Assembly (NCBI RefSeq): GCF_000378825.1
Contig: NZ_KB900388.1
Span: forward strand, 3,939,654-4,003,653
Source of the DNA: Salinispora vitiensis
GTDB lineage: Bacteria; Actinomycetota; Actinomycetes; Mycobacteriales; Micromonosporaceae
Direction: 5' to 3'
Length of the DNA: 64,000 nucleotides
The translations under genes and the position numbers were made by a program. Below, piece after piece: positions 1-9,164 of the stretch (positions within the stretch are counted from its first letter, which is position 1; the number at the start of each line of letters is the position of its first letter). The notes below the pieces were generated by a model. That model ran no database searches, was not told the origin of the DNA, and was given only the letters and a program-made list of their open reading frames with translations.

Positions 1-1
1 A

Positions 2-598
2 GTCAACTCCGCCAAGCTCCGCAAAGATCTTTCGCACCTCGGTTCCTACGGCACCCGGGGCGTCGGCTACGACGTGGCCCTGCTGATCGATCAGATCGAG
101 TACGTACTGGGGCTCACTCAGCGCCGGTCCGTCGCCCTGGTCGGGGTGGGTAATCTCGGTCATGCCCTCGCTGGCTACGACGGTTTCGCCACCCGTGGCT
201 TCCGCATCGCCGCGCTCTTCGACGCCGACCCCGTACGGGTCGGTGAGGAGATCAACGGTCTGGTCGTCCGGCATGTGGACGAGTTGTCCCGGGTCGCCAC
301 CGAGGAGTCGATCGCGATCGGCGTGATCGCCACCCCGGCCGCCGCCGCGCAGCGGGTCGCCGACCGACTGGTCGCCGGCGGAGTCACCAGCATCCTGAAC
401 TTCGCGCCCTGCGTGCTGACCGTGCCCGACGGGGTTGACGTCCGTAAGGTCGACCTCGCCATCGAGCTGCAGATCCTGTCCTTCCACGAGCACCGCAAGG
501 CGTCCCGGACCGCACTCCCCGCCGTCGGCGAGGCCGCCCTCCCCCCATTGCCGGGTAGCCTCGCCGCCACCAACCCCCAGGAGGCGATCGGCACGTGA
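2..598 (+). CDS. rex: Redox-sensing transcriptional repressor Rex (5' end outside window)
   Basis: Rex represses its targets when NADH is scarce and releases DNA when NADH binds. The frame is open from base 2, so the start and most of the N-terminal winged helix lie upstream; the visible part begins at its end (NSAKLRKDLSHLG). The Rossmann domain is intact, with the glycine-rich nucleotide site GVGNLGHAL. 198 residues are visible, ending in a Pro/Ala-rich tail. The stop overlaps the hemA start by four bases (GTGA). The order rex-hemA-hemC-hemD-hemB is typical of actinomycetes, and it suggests that haem synthesis is co-transcribed with the redox sensor. Confidence 0.93.
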   Translation, partial: VNSAKLRKDLSHLGSYGTRGVGYDVALLIDQIEYVLGLTQRRSVALVGVGNLGHALAGYDGFATRGFRIAALFDADPVRVGEEINGLVVRHVDELSRVATEESIAIGVIATPAAAAQRVADRLVAGGVTSILNFAPCVLTVPDGVDVRKVDLAIELQILSFHEHRKASRTALPAVGEAALPPLPGSLAATNPQEAIGT

Positions 599-1962
599 AA
601 CTGCTCGTCGTCGGCGCGTCTTACCGCACCGCCCCGGTCGCCGCCCTGGAGCGACTCGCGGTCGCCCCCGCCGACCTTCCCCGTGTCCTGACCCGCCTGG
701 TGGCGCAGCCGTACGTGAGTGAGGCGGTGCTCGTCTCCACCTGTAACCGGGTGGAGGTGTACGCCGTCGTCTCCGGATTCCACGGCGGCCTGGGTGACAT
801 CTGCACTGTCCTGGCCGAGTCGACCGGCTGCCAGCCGGCGGCCCTCGCCGACCACCTGTACGTGCACTTCGACGTCGCGGCGGTCAACCACGTCTTCCGG
901 GTCGTCACCGGGCTGGACTCCATGGTTGTGGGTGAGGCCCAGATCCTCGGCCAGCTCCGCGAGGCGTACCACCGGGCAGCGGAGGCCGACACCGTTGACC
1001 GTCTGCTGCACGAGCTGATGCAGCAGGCGCTCCGGGTGGGGAAGCGGGCCCGCTCCGAGACCGGCATCGACCGGGCCGGGCAGAGCGTCGTCACGGCCGC
1101 GCTCGGCCACGCCACCGAGCTGCTCGACAGTGACCTGGCCGGCCGTCCCGCGCTGGTCGTGGGGGCGGGAGCGATGGGCTCGCTGGGCGTGGCCACCCTC
1201 ACCCGGTTGGGTGCCGGGCCGGTCACCGTGACCAACCGGGGCGCCGACCGGGCCGCCCGGCTGGCCGGCTCGTACGGCGCGACTGCCGTACCGATCGCCG
1301 ACCTCACCGAGACGCTTTCCACAGTGGATATCGTAGTGGCTGCCACGGCCGCCCCCGAGGCGGTCCTCACCCGCGCGGTGGTGGCTCCGGCACTCACTGG
1401 TCGAGACCCGTCCCGGGGGCCGCTGGTCCTGCTGGACCTGGCTGTCCCGCGCGACGTCGAGCCCGGCGTGGCCGACCTGCCCGGCGTCCGGGTGATCGAC
1501 ATCGACCGGATGGCGGCACTGGTCGCCGACGGCCCCGTCGCCGCCGACGTCGCCGCGGTGGAGCAGATCGTCGCCGCCGAGGTCAACGCCTTCCTCACCT
1601 GGCTGCGGGGGGCTGACGTCGCGCCGACCGTGGCCGCCCTGCGGGGCCGTGCCGACGACGTGGTCACGGCCGAGTTGGGGCGGCTCGCCCAGCGTTGTCC
1701 GGACCTGACCGACAACCAGCGGGCCGAGGTCGCCCGGACGGTGCACCGGGTCGTCCAGCGGCTGCTGCACCAGCCGACCGTACGGGTCCGCCAGCTCGCT
1801 GCCGAGCCCGGCGGCGACCAGTACGCGGCGCTGCTGCGTGAGCTCTTCGACCTGGAGGTGCCGCAGACCTCCCCGGTCGGCACCGTCCCCGACGTGATGG
1901 CGCCCGACGTTGACCCCCAACTCGGCGGTGACGCCGATCCGCTCCCCACCGGAGGTGAGTGA
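595..1962 (+). CDS. hemA: Glutamyl-tRNA reductase
   Basis: It reduces glutamyl-tRNA(Glu) with NADPH to glutamate-1-semialdehyde, the first committed step of C5-pathway tetrapyrrole synthesis in the cytoplasm. The 455-residue protein has the catalytic cysteine at about residue 50 in STCNRVEVY, the GLDSMVVGEAQILGQ motif, an NADPH-binding Rossmann segment (ALVVGAGAMGSLG, about residue 185) and a C-terminal helical dimerisation region. The GTG start sits inside the end of rex, so translation is probably coupled. The stop overlaps the hemC start region. Length and motifs fit the family well. Confidence 0.96.
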   Translation: MKLLVVGASYRTAPVAALERLAVAPADLPRVLTRLVAQPYVSEAVLVSTCNRVEVYAVVSGFHGGLGDICTVLAESTGCQPAALADHLYVHFDVAAVNHVFRVVTGLDSMVVGEAQILGQLREAYHRAAEADTVDRLLHELMQQALRVGKRARSETGIDRAGQSVVTAALGHATELLDSDLAGRPALVVGAGAMGSLGVATLTRLGAGPVTVTNRGADRAARLAGSYGATAVPIADLTETLSTVDIVVAATAAPEAVLTRAVVAPALTGRDPSRGPLVLLDLAVPRDVEPGVADLPGVRVIDIDRMAALVADGPVAADVAAVEQIVAAEVNAFLTWLRGADVAPTVAALRGRADDVVTAELGRLAQRCPDLTDNQRAEVARTVHRVVQRLLHQPTVRVRQLAAEPGGDQYAALLRELFDLEVPQTSPVGTVPDVMAPDVDPQLGGDADPLPTGGE

Positions 1963-2930
1963 TGAAGGTCCCCCTACGCCTCGGTACTCGGGGCAGCGCC
2001 CTGGCGATGGCCCAGTCCGGGCAGGTCGCGAAGGCCCTCACCGCGGCCACCGGCACCCCGGTGGAGCTGGTCGAGGTGGTGACCACCGGCGACCGCTCCG
2101 CGGCCCCGGTGCACCAGCTCGGTGTCGGCGTGTTCGTCTCCGCGCTGCGGGACGCCCTCGCCGCGGGCACCATCGACTTCGCGGTGCACTCGTACAAGGA
2201 CCTGCCGAGCGCGGCGGCCCCCGGTCTGTACGTCGCGGCCGTCCCACCCCGGCAGGACCCGCGGGACGCGCTCGTGGCCACCGGCGGCCGTACCCTCGCC
2301 GAGCTGCCGCCCGGCGCCCGGGTCGGCACCGGTGCGTTGCGTCGCATCGCCCAGCTGCACGCGCTCGGGCTTCAGCTCGAGGTCCAGCCGATCCGGGGTA
2401 ACGTCGGTACCCGGCTGGCGCGCGTGCTCGGGCCGGAGGCCGACCTGGACGCGGTGGTCCTGGCGCGGGCCGGGCTGGCCCGCCTGGATCGCGCCGACAC
2501 GATCACCGAGACGCTCGACCCGATGCTGATGCTGCCCGCTCCCGCTCAGGGCGCGCTGGCGGTGGAGTGTCGGTCCGACGATTCGGCTCTGGTCGAGCTG
2601 CTCGCGGTACTCGACCATGCACCGTCCCGCGCCACGGTCGTGGCGGAGCGGGCGCTGCTCGCCACCCTGGAGGCCGGGTGCAGTGCCCCGGTCGCCGCCT
2701 ACGCCGAACTCGCCGAAGGCGACGTCGGTGAAGAGATCTACCTGCGCGGGGCGGTGATCAGTCCGGACGGCACTCGTGACCTCCGGCTGTCCCGCACCGG
2801 AACGCCCGCCGACGCGGTGGAGATCGGTAAGGCCCTCGCCACTGATCTGCTCGACCTCGGCGCCGACTCGATCCTCGGCCAGCAACGGAACCTTGGCCCG
2901 GGGACCCAGCAATTTGGGAGCACAGTATGA
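1962..2930 (+). CDS. hemC: Porphobilinogen deaminase (hydroxymethylbilane synthase)
   Basis: It polymerises four porphobilinogens into hydroxymethylbilane. The ATG at 1962 is chosen over the GTG at 1959 because GGAGG at 1951-1955 lies six bases from the ATG but only three from the GTG. The 322-residue protein starts KVPLRLGTRGSALA, has the substrate-binding stretch GTGALRRIAQL, and places the dipyrromethane-cofactor cysteine near residue 240 in EAGCSAPVAAY. The stop overlaps the next start (ATGA at 2927), so hemC and the cobA/hemD fusion are translationally coupled. Confidence 0.96.
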   Translation: MKVPLRLGTRGSALAMAQSGQVAKALTAATGTPVELVEVVTTGDRSAAPVHQLGVGVFVSALRDALAAGTIDFAVHSYKDLPSAAAPGLYVAAVPPRQDPRDALVATGGRTLAELPPGARVGTGALRRIAQLHALGLQLEVQPIRGNVGTRLARVLGPEADLDAVVLARAGLARLDRADTITETLDPMLMLPAPAQGALAVECRSDDSALVELLAVLDHAPSRATVVAERALLATLEAGCSAPVAAYAELAEGDVGEEIYLRGAVISPDGTRDLRLSRTGTPADAVEIGKALATDLLDLGADSILGQQRNLGPGTQQFGSTV

Positions 2931-4507
2931 CCCGCACCCGTAAGCCCGTAGGCCGCATCGCGTTCGTCGGGGCCGGCCCCGGCGATCCGGGCCTGCTGAC
3001 CCGCCGGGGATACGACGCCCTGGTCAGCGCCGACCAGGTGGTATACGACCGGGGAGTCCCCGAGGCGTTGCTCGACGTCGTCCGCGCCCAGGCGAAGCAG
3101 GAGGCTCAGCTAACCCTGGCCGAGGGCGGATCGGGCGACGTGGCGAAGGCCCTGATCTCGGCGGCCCGTTCCGGGCTGAACGCGGTGCACCTAGTCGCCG
3201 GTGATCCGTTCGGCCACGAGGCGGTGGTCCGGGAGGTGCAGGCGGTCGCCCGAACCGCCGGCCAGTTCGAGGTGGTCCCGGGCATCGGCCAGGCTGAGGG
3301 AGTGGCGACCTACGCGGGGGTGCCGCTGCCCGGGGTCCGGACGGCGGCCGACGTCGAAGACGTCACCACGCTCGACTTCGAGGCGCTGGCCGCCGCCGTC
3401 ACCCGGGGACCGTTGGCCCTCGCGGTGGACGCCGGGGATCTCGCCGCGATCCGGGACGGGCTGCTCGCCGCCGGAGTCGACGACGCGACCGTGGTCGGCG
3501 TGACCGGGGACGGCACCGGCGAGACCCAGTACACGACCACGTCAACGGTGGACTCCTTCGTCGCGGCGGCGCTCGGGTTCACCGGCCGGGTGGTGCTCAC
3601 CCTCGGCGAGGGCGTCGGCCAGCGGGACAAGCTCAGCTGGTGGGAGAACCGCCCGCTGTACGGCTGGAAGGTGCTGGTCCCGCGGACCAAGGAGCAGGCG
3701 GGGGTGATGAGCGCCCGACTGCGCGCGTACGGCGCGATCCCCTGCGAGGTGCCGACCATCGCGGTGGAGCCGCCGCGTACCCCCGCGCAGATGGAGCGGG
3801 CGGTCAAGGGACTGGTCGACGGCCGGTACGCCTGGGTGATCTTCACGTCGGTGAACGCGGTCCGCGCGGTCTGGGAGAAGTTCGCCGAGCACGGCCTCGA
3901 CGCCCGTCACTTCGGCGGCGTGAAGATCGCCTGCATCGGCGAAGCGACCGCCGACGCGGTGCGCGCCTTCGGGATCCGGCCGGAGCTGATCCCCACCGGG
4001 GAGCAGTCCTCGGAGGGGCTGCTGGCCGAGTTCTCGCCGCACGACGAGGTGCTCGACCCGGTCGGTCGGGTGCTGCTGCCGCGCGCCGACATCGCCACCG
4101 AGACGCTTGCCGCCGGGCTCACCGAGCGCGGCTGGGAGGTTGACGACGTGACCGCCTACCGGACGGTTCGGGCGGCGCCGCCGCCGGCCGAGATCCGCGA
4201 CGCGATCAAGTCGGGTGGGTTCGACGCGGTGCTCTTCACCTCCTCGTCCACGGTCCGGAATCTGGTCGGCATCGCCGGGAAGCCGCACGCGCGTACCGTT
4301 GTTGCGGTTATTGGGCCCAAGACGGCGGAGACCGCTACCGAGTTCGGCCTTCGGGTTGATGTGCAGCCGCCGCACGCCTCGGTCCCCGACCTGGTGGAGG
4401 AGCTGGCCGGCTACGCCGTCGAGCTGCGCGAGAAGCTCGCCGCGATGCCGGCGAAGCAGCGGCGCGGCTCGAAGGTGCAGGGGCCGACCGCCCTCCGGTT
4501 CCGCTGA
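2927..4507 (+). CDS. Fused uroporphyrinogen-III C-methyltransferase / uroporphyrinogen-III synthase
   Basis: This 526-residue protein joins two activities. Residues about 10-235 resemble SUMT/CobA (SAM-dependent methylation of uroporphyrinogen III towards sirohaem and B12), with the GAGPGDPGLLTRRG motif and a second SAM motif around VHLVAGDPFGHEAVV. Residues about 245-505 are a HemD domain, which cyclises hydroxymethylbilane (start LYGWKVLVPRTKEQAG). Such fusions are usual in actinobacteria and are often listed simply as hemD. The SUMT half lacks some consensus residues, so methylation activity is less certain than the synthase. It overlaps hemC and is followed 14 bases later by hemB. Confidence 0.9.
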   Translation: MTRTRKPVGRIAFVGAGPGDPGLLTRRGYDALVSADQVVYDRGVPEALLDVVRAQAKQEAQLTLAEGGSGDVAKALISAARSGLNAVHLVAGDPFGHEAVVREVQAVARTAGQFEVVPGIGQAEGVATYAGVPLPGVRTAADVEDVTTLDFEALAAAVTRGPLALAVDAGDLAAIRDGLLAAGVDDATVVGVTGDGTGETQYTTTSTVDSFVAAALGFTGRVVLTLGEGVGQRDKLSWWENRPLYGWKVLVPRTKEQAGVMSARLRAYGAIPCEVPTIAVEPPRTPAQMERAVKGLVDGRYAWVIFTSVNAVRAVWEKFAEHGLDARHFGGVKIACIGEATADAVRAFGIRPELIPTGEQSSEGLLAEFSPHDEVLDPVGRVLLPRADIATETLAAGLTERGWEVDDVTAYRTVRAAPPPAEIRDAIKSGGFDAVLFTSSSTVRNLVGIAGKPHARTVVAVIGPKTAETATEFGLRVDVQPPHASVPDLVEELAGYAVELREKLAAMPAKQRRGSKVQGPTALRFR

Positions 4508-4521
4508 CCCTGGAGGACCCC

Positions 4522-5505
4522 GTGCCGTACCCCGAGCATCGACCCCGGCGGCTGCGTCGCAGCCCGGCCCTGCGGCGGCTGGTCGCCGAGACCCGGCTCG
4601 ACCCGGCCGAGCTGGTCGTGCCGCTGTTCGTCAAGGAGGGGTTGACCGAGCCCCGGTCCGTGCCGTCCCTGCCGGGGGTGCTCCAGCACTCCCGGGAGTC
4701 GCTGCGCAAGGCAGCGGTCGCGGCGGTCCAGGCCGGGGTCGGCGGGATCATGCTCTTCGGGGTGCCGGCCGAACGGGACGAGCTCGGCTCCGGCGGGACC
4801 AAGCCGAACGGCATCCTGAACGCCGCCATCCGGGACGTCGTCTCCGAGGTGGGCGATGCCACCGTGGTGATGAGCGACCTCTGCCTGGACGAGTTCACCT
4901 CGCACGGGCACTGCGGTGTGCTGGCGCCCGACGGGTCGGTGGCGAACGACGCCACCCTCGCCGCGTACGCGGACATGGCGGTGGCGCAGGCGCAGGCCGG
5001 GGTACACGTGGTCGGGCCGTCCGGAATGATGGACGGCCAGGTCGGCGTGGTCCGGCGGGCGTTGGACGCCGCCGGTCACCAGGACGTGGCCATCCTCGCC
5101 TACGCGGTGAAGTACGCGTCCGCGTTCTTCGGCCCGTTCCGGGACGCGGTGGAGTCGACGCTGGACGGCGACCGTCGGACCTATCAGCAGGATCCGGCGA
5201 ACCTGCGGGAGTCCCTGCGCGAGGTGGCGCTGGACGTGGCCGAGGGCGCCGACATGGTGATGGTCAAGCCGGCGCTGCCGTACCTCGACGTGGTCGCCGC
5301 GGTCCGGGCCGCCGTTGACGTGCCGGTCGCCGCCTACCAGGTCTCCGGCGAGTACGCGATGGTCGAGGCGGCTGCCGCGAACGGCTGGATTGACCGCGAG
5401 CAGACGATGCTGGAGACGCTCACCTCGATCCGTCGGGCCGGAGCCGAGATCATCCTCACCTACTGGGCGGTCGAGGCCGCGCAGCTGCTGCGTCAGCGCT
5501 ACTGA
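4522..5505 (+). CDS. hemB: Delta-aminolevulinic acid dehydratase (porphobilinogen synthase)
   Basis: It condenses two 5-aminolevulinate molecules to porphobilinogen. The 327-residue protein has both active-site lysines at the expected spacing: Lys197 in YAVKYASAFFGPF and the Schiff-base Lys249 in MVKPALPYLD. GTG start, preceded by TGGAGGACC. It is the last gene of the rex-hem operon; the DNA after the stop holds tandem repeats and a long hairpin that probably ends the transcript. Confidence 0.96.
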   Translation: MPYPEHRPRRLRRSPALRRLVAETRLDPAELVVPLFVKEGLTEPRSVPSLPGVLQHSRESLRKAAVAAVQAGVGGIMLFGVPAERDELGSGGTKPNGILNAAIRDVVSEVGDATVVMSDLCLDEFTSHGHCGVLAPDGSVANDATLAAYADMAVAQAQAGVHVVGPSGMMDGQVGVVRRALDAAGHQDVAILAYAVKYASAFFGPFRDAVESTLDGDRRTYQQDPANLRESLREVALDVAEGADMVMVKPALPYLDVVAAVRAAVDVPVAAYQVSGEYAMVEAAAANGWIDREQTMLETLTSIRRAGAEIILTYWAVEAAQLLRQRY

Positions 5506-5508
5506 CGC

Positions 5509-5592
5509 CGCGCCCGGTCGGCCCGCCGTCGCGCCCGGTCGGCCCGCCGTCGCGCCCGGTCGGCCCGCCGTCGCGCCCGGCCGGCCCGCCGT
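5509..5592 (+). repeat. 21-bp GC-rich tandem repeat just after hemB
   Basis: Four consecutive 21-base units, CGCGCCCGG then a T or C then CGGCCCGCCGT, run from 5509, 5530, 5551 and 5572. The first three are identical, the fourth differs by one base, and a decayed fifth follows. They begin three bases after the hemB stop and are not part of a supported gene. Confidence 0.9.
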
Positions 5593-5630
5593 CGCGTCCG
5601 GCCGCCGGCAGCCCGGTCCCCAGCACCGGA

Positions 5631-5671
5631 ACGGCCCGTCGGCCCGGTCGAGTACCGGGCCGGCGGGCCGT
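5631..5671 (+). terminator. Long GC hairpin after hemB
   Basis: An 18-base stem (5631-5648 with 5654-5671) closes on the 5-base loop CGAGT. As RNA it is fully paired, including one G-U pair. There is no U tract, as is common for actinomycete terminators. It lies between hemB and the convergent nuclease gene, so it could serve both strands. Confidence 0.75.
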
Positions 5672-5779
5672 GACGCTTACAAGGTCGCCGACGCTTACAA
5701 GGTCGCCGACGCTTACAAGGTCGCCGACGCTTACAAGGTCGCCGACGCTTACAAGGTCGCCGACGCTTACAAGGTCGCC
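5672..5779 (+). repeat. Six perfect 18-bp tandem repeats
   Basis: Six identical head-to-tail copies of GACGCTTACAAGGTCGCC fill 5672-5779, starting directly at the foot of the hairpin. The array ends about 20 bases before the stop codon of the convergent nuclease gene. Perfect identity suggests recent expansion or an active variable-number repeat. Confidence 0.97.
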
Positions 5780-5800
5780 CGTGGCGACGTCGGTGGGCGG

Positions 5801-8800
5801 TCAGTCGTCGTTGACGATGGTCCCGGTGCCGAACGGATCGGCGATCTGGAGCCCAGGGCCCCCCACCACCAGCAGAGTCAACCTCTCGTCGGTCTCTCGT
5901 TTCCGGTCGCCATACACCGACACCGGGAAGGTCAGCGTTGTCTGGCCCGCCGGCAGCGTCTGGCACCCGGCGTACGACCGGTAGTCAACGCCCGGCCGTG
6001 CGCTTCGGCCCAGGGTCAGGGCGCAGACCAGGGTCGGCTCGGAGAGGGGCCGCGAGGCGGTGACGGTGAAGGCCAGCTCGCCGCGGCCCTGATCGCCCTC
6101 GACCACCGAGGCGTCGGCGACGGTCAGTGTCGCGCGGGACCGGAACCGGGCCACCTGCGGGTCGTGGTCGCTGGCGCCGCGCGAGCCGTCCCCCGCGTAC
6201 TCCGCCGGCCAGTCGGCGTTGATGTGCGCGGCGCGCATCTGCACCAGATCAGTGTGGAGCGACGCGGTGACGAAAAGGTGGTCCAGCGTCTGGGCCTGGC
6301 CGGCGAAGCTGTACGAGTAGGCGGACGACGGCGCGTCGGCGAGCAGATCGTCCCAGAGGTTGCGCAGCCCCGCCTCGTACAGGGGAGCGAGCTGGTCCGA
6401 CGGGGTCGGATCCGCGGCCGTCGCGATCGGATCGTCGGGACGGGGAAAGACGTTTAGGTCCCCACCGAACACCACTCGGGCGTCCGGGTCCGCCGCCGTG
6501 ACCGCGGAGACGATCGCCGCGCCGTACGCGGCCTGCTCCCGGCGCTGCCCCACCCGGCGGTCGGGGCCGGACGAGTAGTGGTTGCTGGCCGCCCAGAGCG
6601 TCAGCCGTTCTCCCGAACCGGGGGCGGCTTCGATGGTGAACCGGCCGAGCTGCGGCGCGCGGGTGAAGACGTTGTCGCCGTCCTTGCCGGTGCTGGTGTC
6701 CACATCGGGTGGCAGGACCGCGTTGAGTGCCTTGGGGTTCTGCACGTCGGCGTTGGACGGCAGCCCGGGTGCGCGGTACTCGACGGTCGGGGCGGCGCCG
6801 AGCAGCGGATCGTCGGCGGTCGCCTCGGCCAGCGCGACCCGGTCAGTGCGGTAGAGGAAGGCCGAGGTGATGCCCCGGTCGTCGGCGCCGCTGCGGTCGT
6901 AGGCGGCCGCGTAGGCCGGGCCACCGTTGTCGGCGATGGTCAGCGCGAGCTCCTGGAGCGAGTCCGGAGCGCCGTCGGCGTCATCGGTGTCACCACAGAC
7001 CAGCGTGCCGCCGTCAACCACACAGATGTCCTGGTCCTCGGTCTCCTGGATCAGGATCAGGTCGGGGGAGTGCAGGTCGTTGGTGATCTGGTCGGCGAGC
7101 GCGGCGAGCTGCTCCTGGTACTCCTGCTCGCTGCCCGGCACGTAGTCGAACGGCGGCCGTACGCCGGTGCAGCCGTCGTTTCCGGCGAAGTCGCAGCCGT
7201 CAAAGGGGTCGTCGCGGAAGTCGTAGAGGTTCTCCACGTTGTACGCGGCGACCGCGTACTCCGTCGACCGCTGGGCCGGCTGCGGCGGGTGGTTCGTCGC
7301 CGGGTCGAAGCCGGCCGCGAACGCCGCGGACTCGACCTGGACGCCGTACTTCTGGAACGAGTAGTAGAGGCCGCCCACCGCGTCGGCGGTCAGCGTGTCG
7401 AAGGTGCGCGCCGCTGGCAGCAGTGTGGTGTTGTCGCCGCTGGCGGCCTTGACACCCAGGCTGCCCAGCATAATCCGCTGGCCGTTGCCGTCGTCGAAGA
7501 GCTGGGTAGGGTCGTTGTCCAGCGGGTGCGCGTCGCGGAACACCCGGCGGGTGTCCGGGTCGCCCCGGTCCAGGAGCGGGTCATCCCGGTCGACCAGCCA
7601 GGTCTCGGCGTCGGCGCTGGAGGCGAAGACGGTGCGCCCGCTCACGGTCTGACTGCCCGCGCGAACCCGCAGCCGGGCCCCCTCGTGCCGTTCCCAGAAG
7701 CGTTGCGCGTCGGCCAGGTCGGCCGGGGGTACCGCGTCGGTCACCGCGACCACCTGGTCCACGTCCAGACCGGTGGAGATCCGCCGGACCAGCGAGGCGC
7801 TGGAGAGCTGCGTCATTTGGTAGTACTCGGAGACCCGGGCGTGGAGCACCACCTCGTCGCCGACGGTCGGCACGTAACCGCCGATGAGCGACGTGTTCGA
7901 GCCCATGAAGACGAAGATGCCGTCGGAGCTGGTGGGGTCGCCGTCGGTCGCGTCGGCGCGGCTCTGGAGGAAGAACCCGTGCTGGTCCTGGCCGGCGGAG
8001 TCGCGGGCCAGGGTGCGCTGGGTGACCACTCCGCGGACGTCGTACCGCGCGCTGCTGGAACCGTTGCCGCTGGCCGGCGCGAACGGCGAGCGGTCAGTGT
8101 CACCCTCCTCGGCGTCGGTGGTCGGGCCCTGCACCTCGCCCACCGTCAGCTCCCGGGTGGCCTGCACCGGCAGCGTGCAGGTCGCGGTGCTGCCGTCGGT
8201 GTCGGTCGCCGTCAGGACCACCGAGTACGCCCCGGCGGCCAAGTCGGCGCTCGCGCTGACGGTGGCCCGGGCGGTGCCACCGACCGCTCCGGCCGGGGTG
8301 AACGCCGTCCGGCTGATCGCGCCGGTGGCCGGCGGCGGGGAAACTGACGTGACCGCCAGGTCCACGATCTCATCGTCCGGGTCGGTCGCGGTGACTTCCC
8401 GGGACGCCGCGGTGCCCGCCGGAGTGACCAGGGGATCGCCGCAGGTGATGGTGGCGGGGGTGCCTCCCGGATCACCGCCGAGGTGGTGCGCGCCGAGCCC
8501 GTCCACCGTGTCGGTGTCGAAGCCGACCCACTCGGTGGCCGGGTCGAAGCTGTCGCCGGGGTCGGTGTCACCCGAGGCGACGCTGCCCAGCCGGCGGAGG
8601 GTGTGGTTGGCGGTGCTGGTCAGGCCGGTGCCCCACCCGCTGCCCGGGTCAACGCCCACCTGGCCGATCGCGTCGAGCACGGTGCCCTCGCGGCGCAGCA
8701 CGACCGCGTCGTCGCCGTTGAAGAGTCCGGCACCGGTGACCTGGTCGGCCTGGGCGAGGATCGCCGCGTTCGCCGATGAGTGGGCGAAGACGAAGACGTC

Positions 8801-9076
8801 TCCCGCCGCAACCGTGCCGGTCAGGGCGAAGGTGGTCGGCGTGGTGGAGCCGTTGAAGTAGAGCAGCAGCTGATAGCCGCCGGTGGCGAGGTCGACCGGG
8901 GCGCCGGTGCCGTTGAAGAGCTCGATCGCCTTGTTGTTGGACGAGCCTTCGACGTACTCGGAGATGAACAGGTCGGTTGGGGCGGCGCTGGCGGCGTGGG
9001 GTGTGACCCCGACGGCCGCGAGGCTCGCGGTGACGGTGACGGTGGCGAAGACGGCGAGTGCGCGACGCGGGCGCAT
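5801..9076 (-). CDS. Secreted multidomain nuclease (ExeM/NucH type) with lamin-tail and Calx-beta domains
   Basis: A 1091-residue exported protein, probably an extracellular DNase. It has a signal peptide (basic start, hydrophobic core, cleavage near residue 31 after ASA), a lamin-tail domain at about 34-150 (DLFISEYVEGSSNNKAIELFNG), an immunoglobulin-like and OB-like middle, and an endonuclease/exonuclease/phosphatase domain at about 620-965 with YNVENLYDF, LIQETEDQD, GGDLNVFP and SDHDPQ. A Calx-beta-like repeat forms the end (ADASVVEGDQG to GTIVNDD). Known ExeM-type enzymes degrade extracellular DNA for nutrients or biofilm turnover. It is a single gene, convergent with the hem operon. Confidence 0.88.
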   Translation of the reverse strand: MRPRRALAVFATVTVTASLAAVGVTPHAASAAPTDLFISEYVEGSSNNKAIELFNGTGAPVDLATGGYQLLLYFNGSTTPTTFALTGTVAAGDVFVFAHSSANAAILAQADQVTGAGLFNGDDAVVLRREGTVLDAIGQVGVDPGSGWGTGLTSTANHTLRRLGSVASGDTDPGDSFDPATEWVGFDTDTVDGLGAHHLGGDPGGTPATITCGDPLVTPAGTAASREVTATDPDDEIVDLAVTSVSPPPATGAISRTAFTPAGAVGGTARATVSASADLAAGAYSVVLTATDTDGSTATCTLPVQATRELTVGEVQGPTTDAEEGDTDRSPFAPASGNGSSSARYDVRGVVTQRTLARDSAGQDQHGFFLQSRADATDGDPTSSDGIFVFMGSNTSLIGGYVPTVGDEVVLHARVSEYYQMTQLSSASLVRRISTGLDVDQVVAVTDAVPPADLADAQRFWERHEGARLRVRAGSQTVSGRTVFASSADAETWLVDRDDPLLDRGDPDTRRVFRDAHPLDNDPTQLFDDGNGQRIMLGSLGVKAASGDNTTLLPAARTFDTLTADAVGGLYYSFQKYGVQVESAAFAAGFDPATNHPPQPAQRSTEYAVAAYNVENLYDFRDDPFDGCDFAGNDGCTGVRPPFDYVPGSEQEYQEQLAALADQITNDLHSPDLILIQETEDQDICVVDGGTLVCGDTDDADGAPDSLQELALTIADNGGPAYAAAYDRSGADDRGITSAFLYRTDRVALAEATADDPLLGAAPTVEYRAPGLPSNADVQNPKALNAVLPPDVDTSTGKDGDNVFTRAPQLGRFTIEAAPGSGERLTLWAASNHYSSGPDRRVGQRREQAAYGAAIVSAVTAADPDARVVFGGDLNVFPRPDDPIATAADPTPSDQLAPLYEAGLRNLWDDLLADAPSSAYSYSFAGQAQTLDHLFVTASLHTDLVQMRAAHINADWPAEYAGDGSRGASDHDPQVARFRSRATLTVADASVVEGDQGRGELAFTVTASRPLSEPTLVCALTLGRSARPGVDYRSYAGCQTLPAGQTTLTFPVSVYGDRKRETDERLTLLVVGGPGLQIADPFGTGTIVNDD

Positions 9077-9164
9077 GGAGCCTCCACGGTGGGTGGATGG
9101 GAACGAGCGAAGGGTAGAGGCTGCGCCCTACCTCGCTCTATCCCCTGAAGGTCCTGATGGTGAA

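Noticed and set aside
175..1920. Long leftward open frame opposite rex/hemA
   Set aside because: It mirrors high-GC codon structure of rex and hemA; its peptide has no domain, and both plus-strand genes are clear.
5315..6457. Plus-strand frame encoding repeated DAYKVA
   Set aside because: It joins the end of hemB in another frame, the tandem repeats and the antisense of the nuclease gene; no independent evidence of coding.
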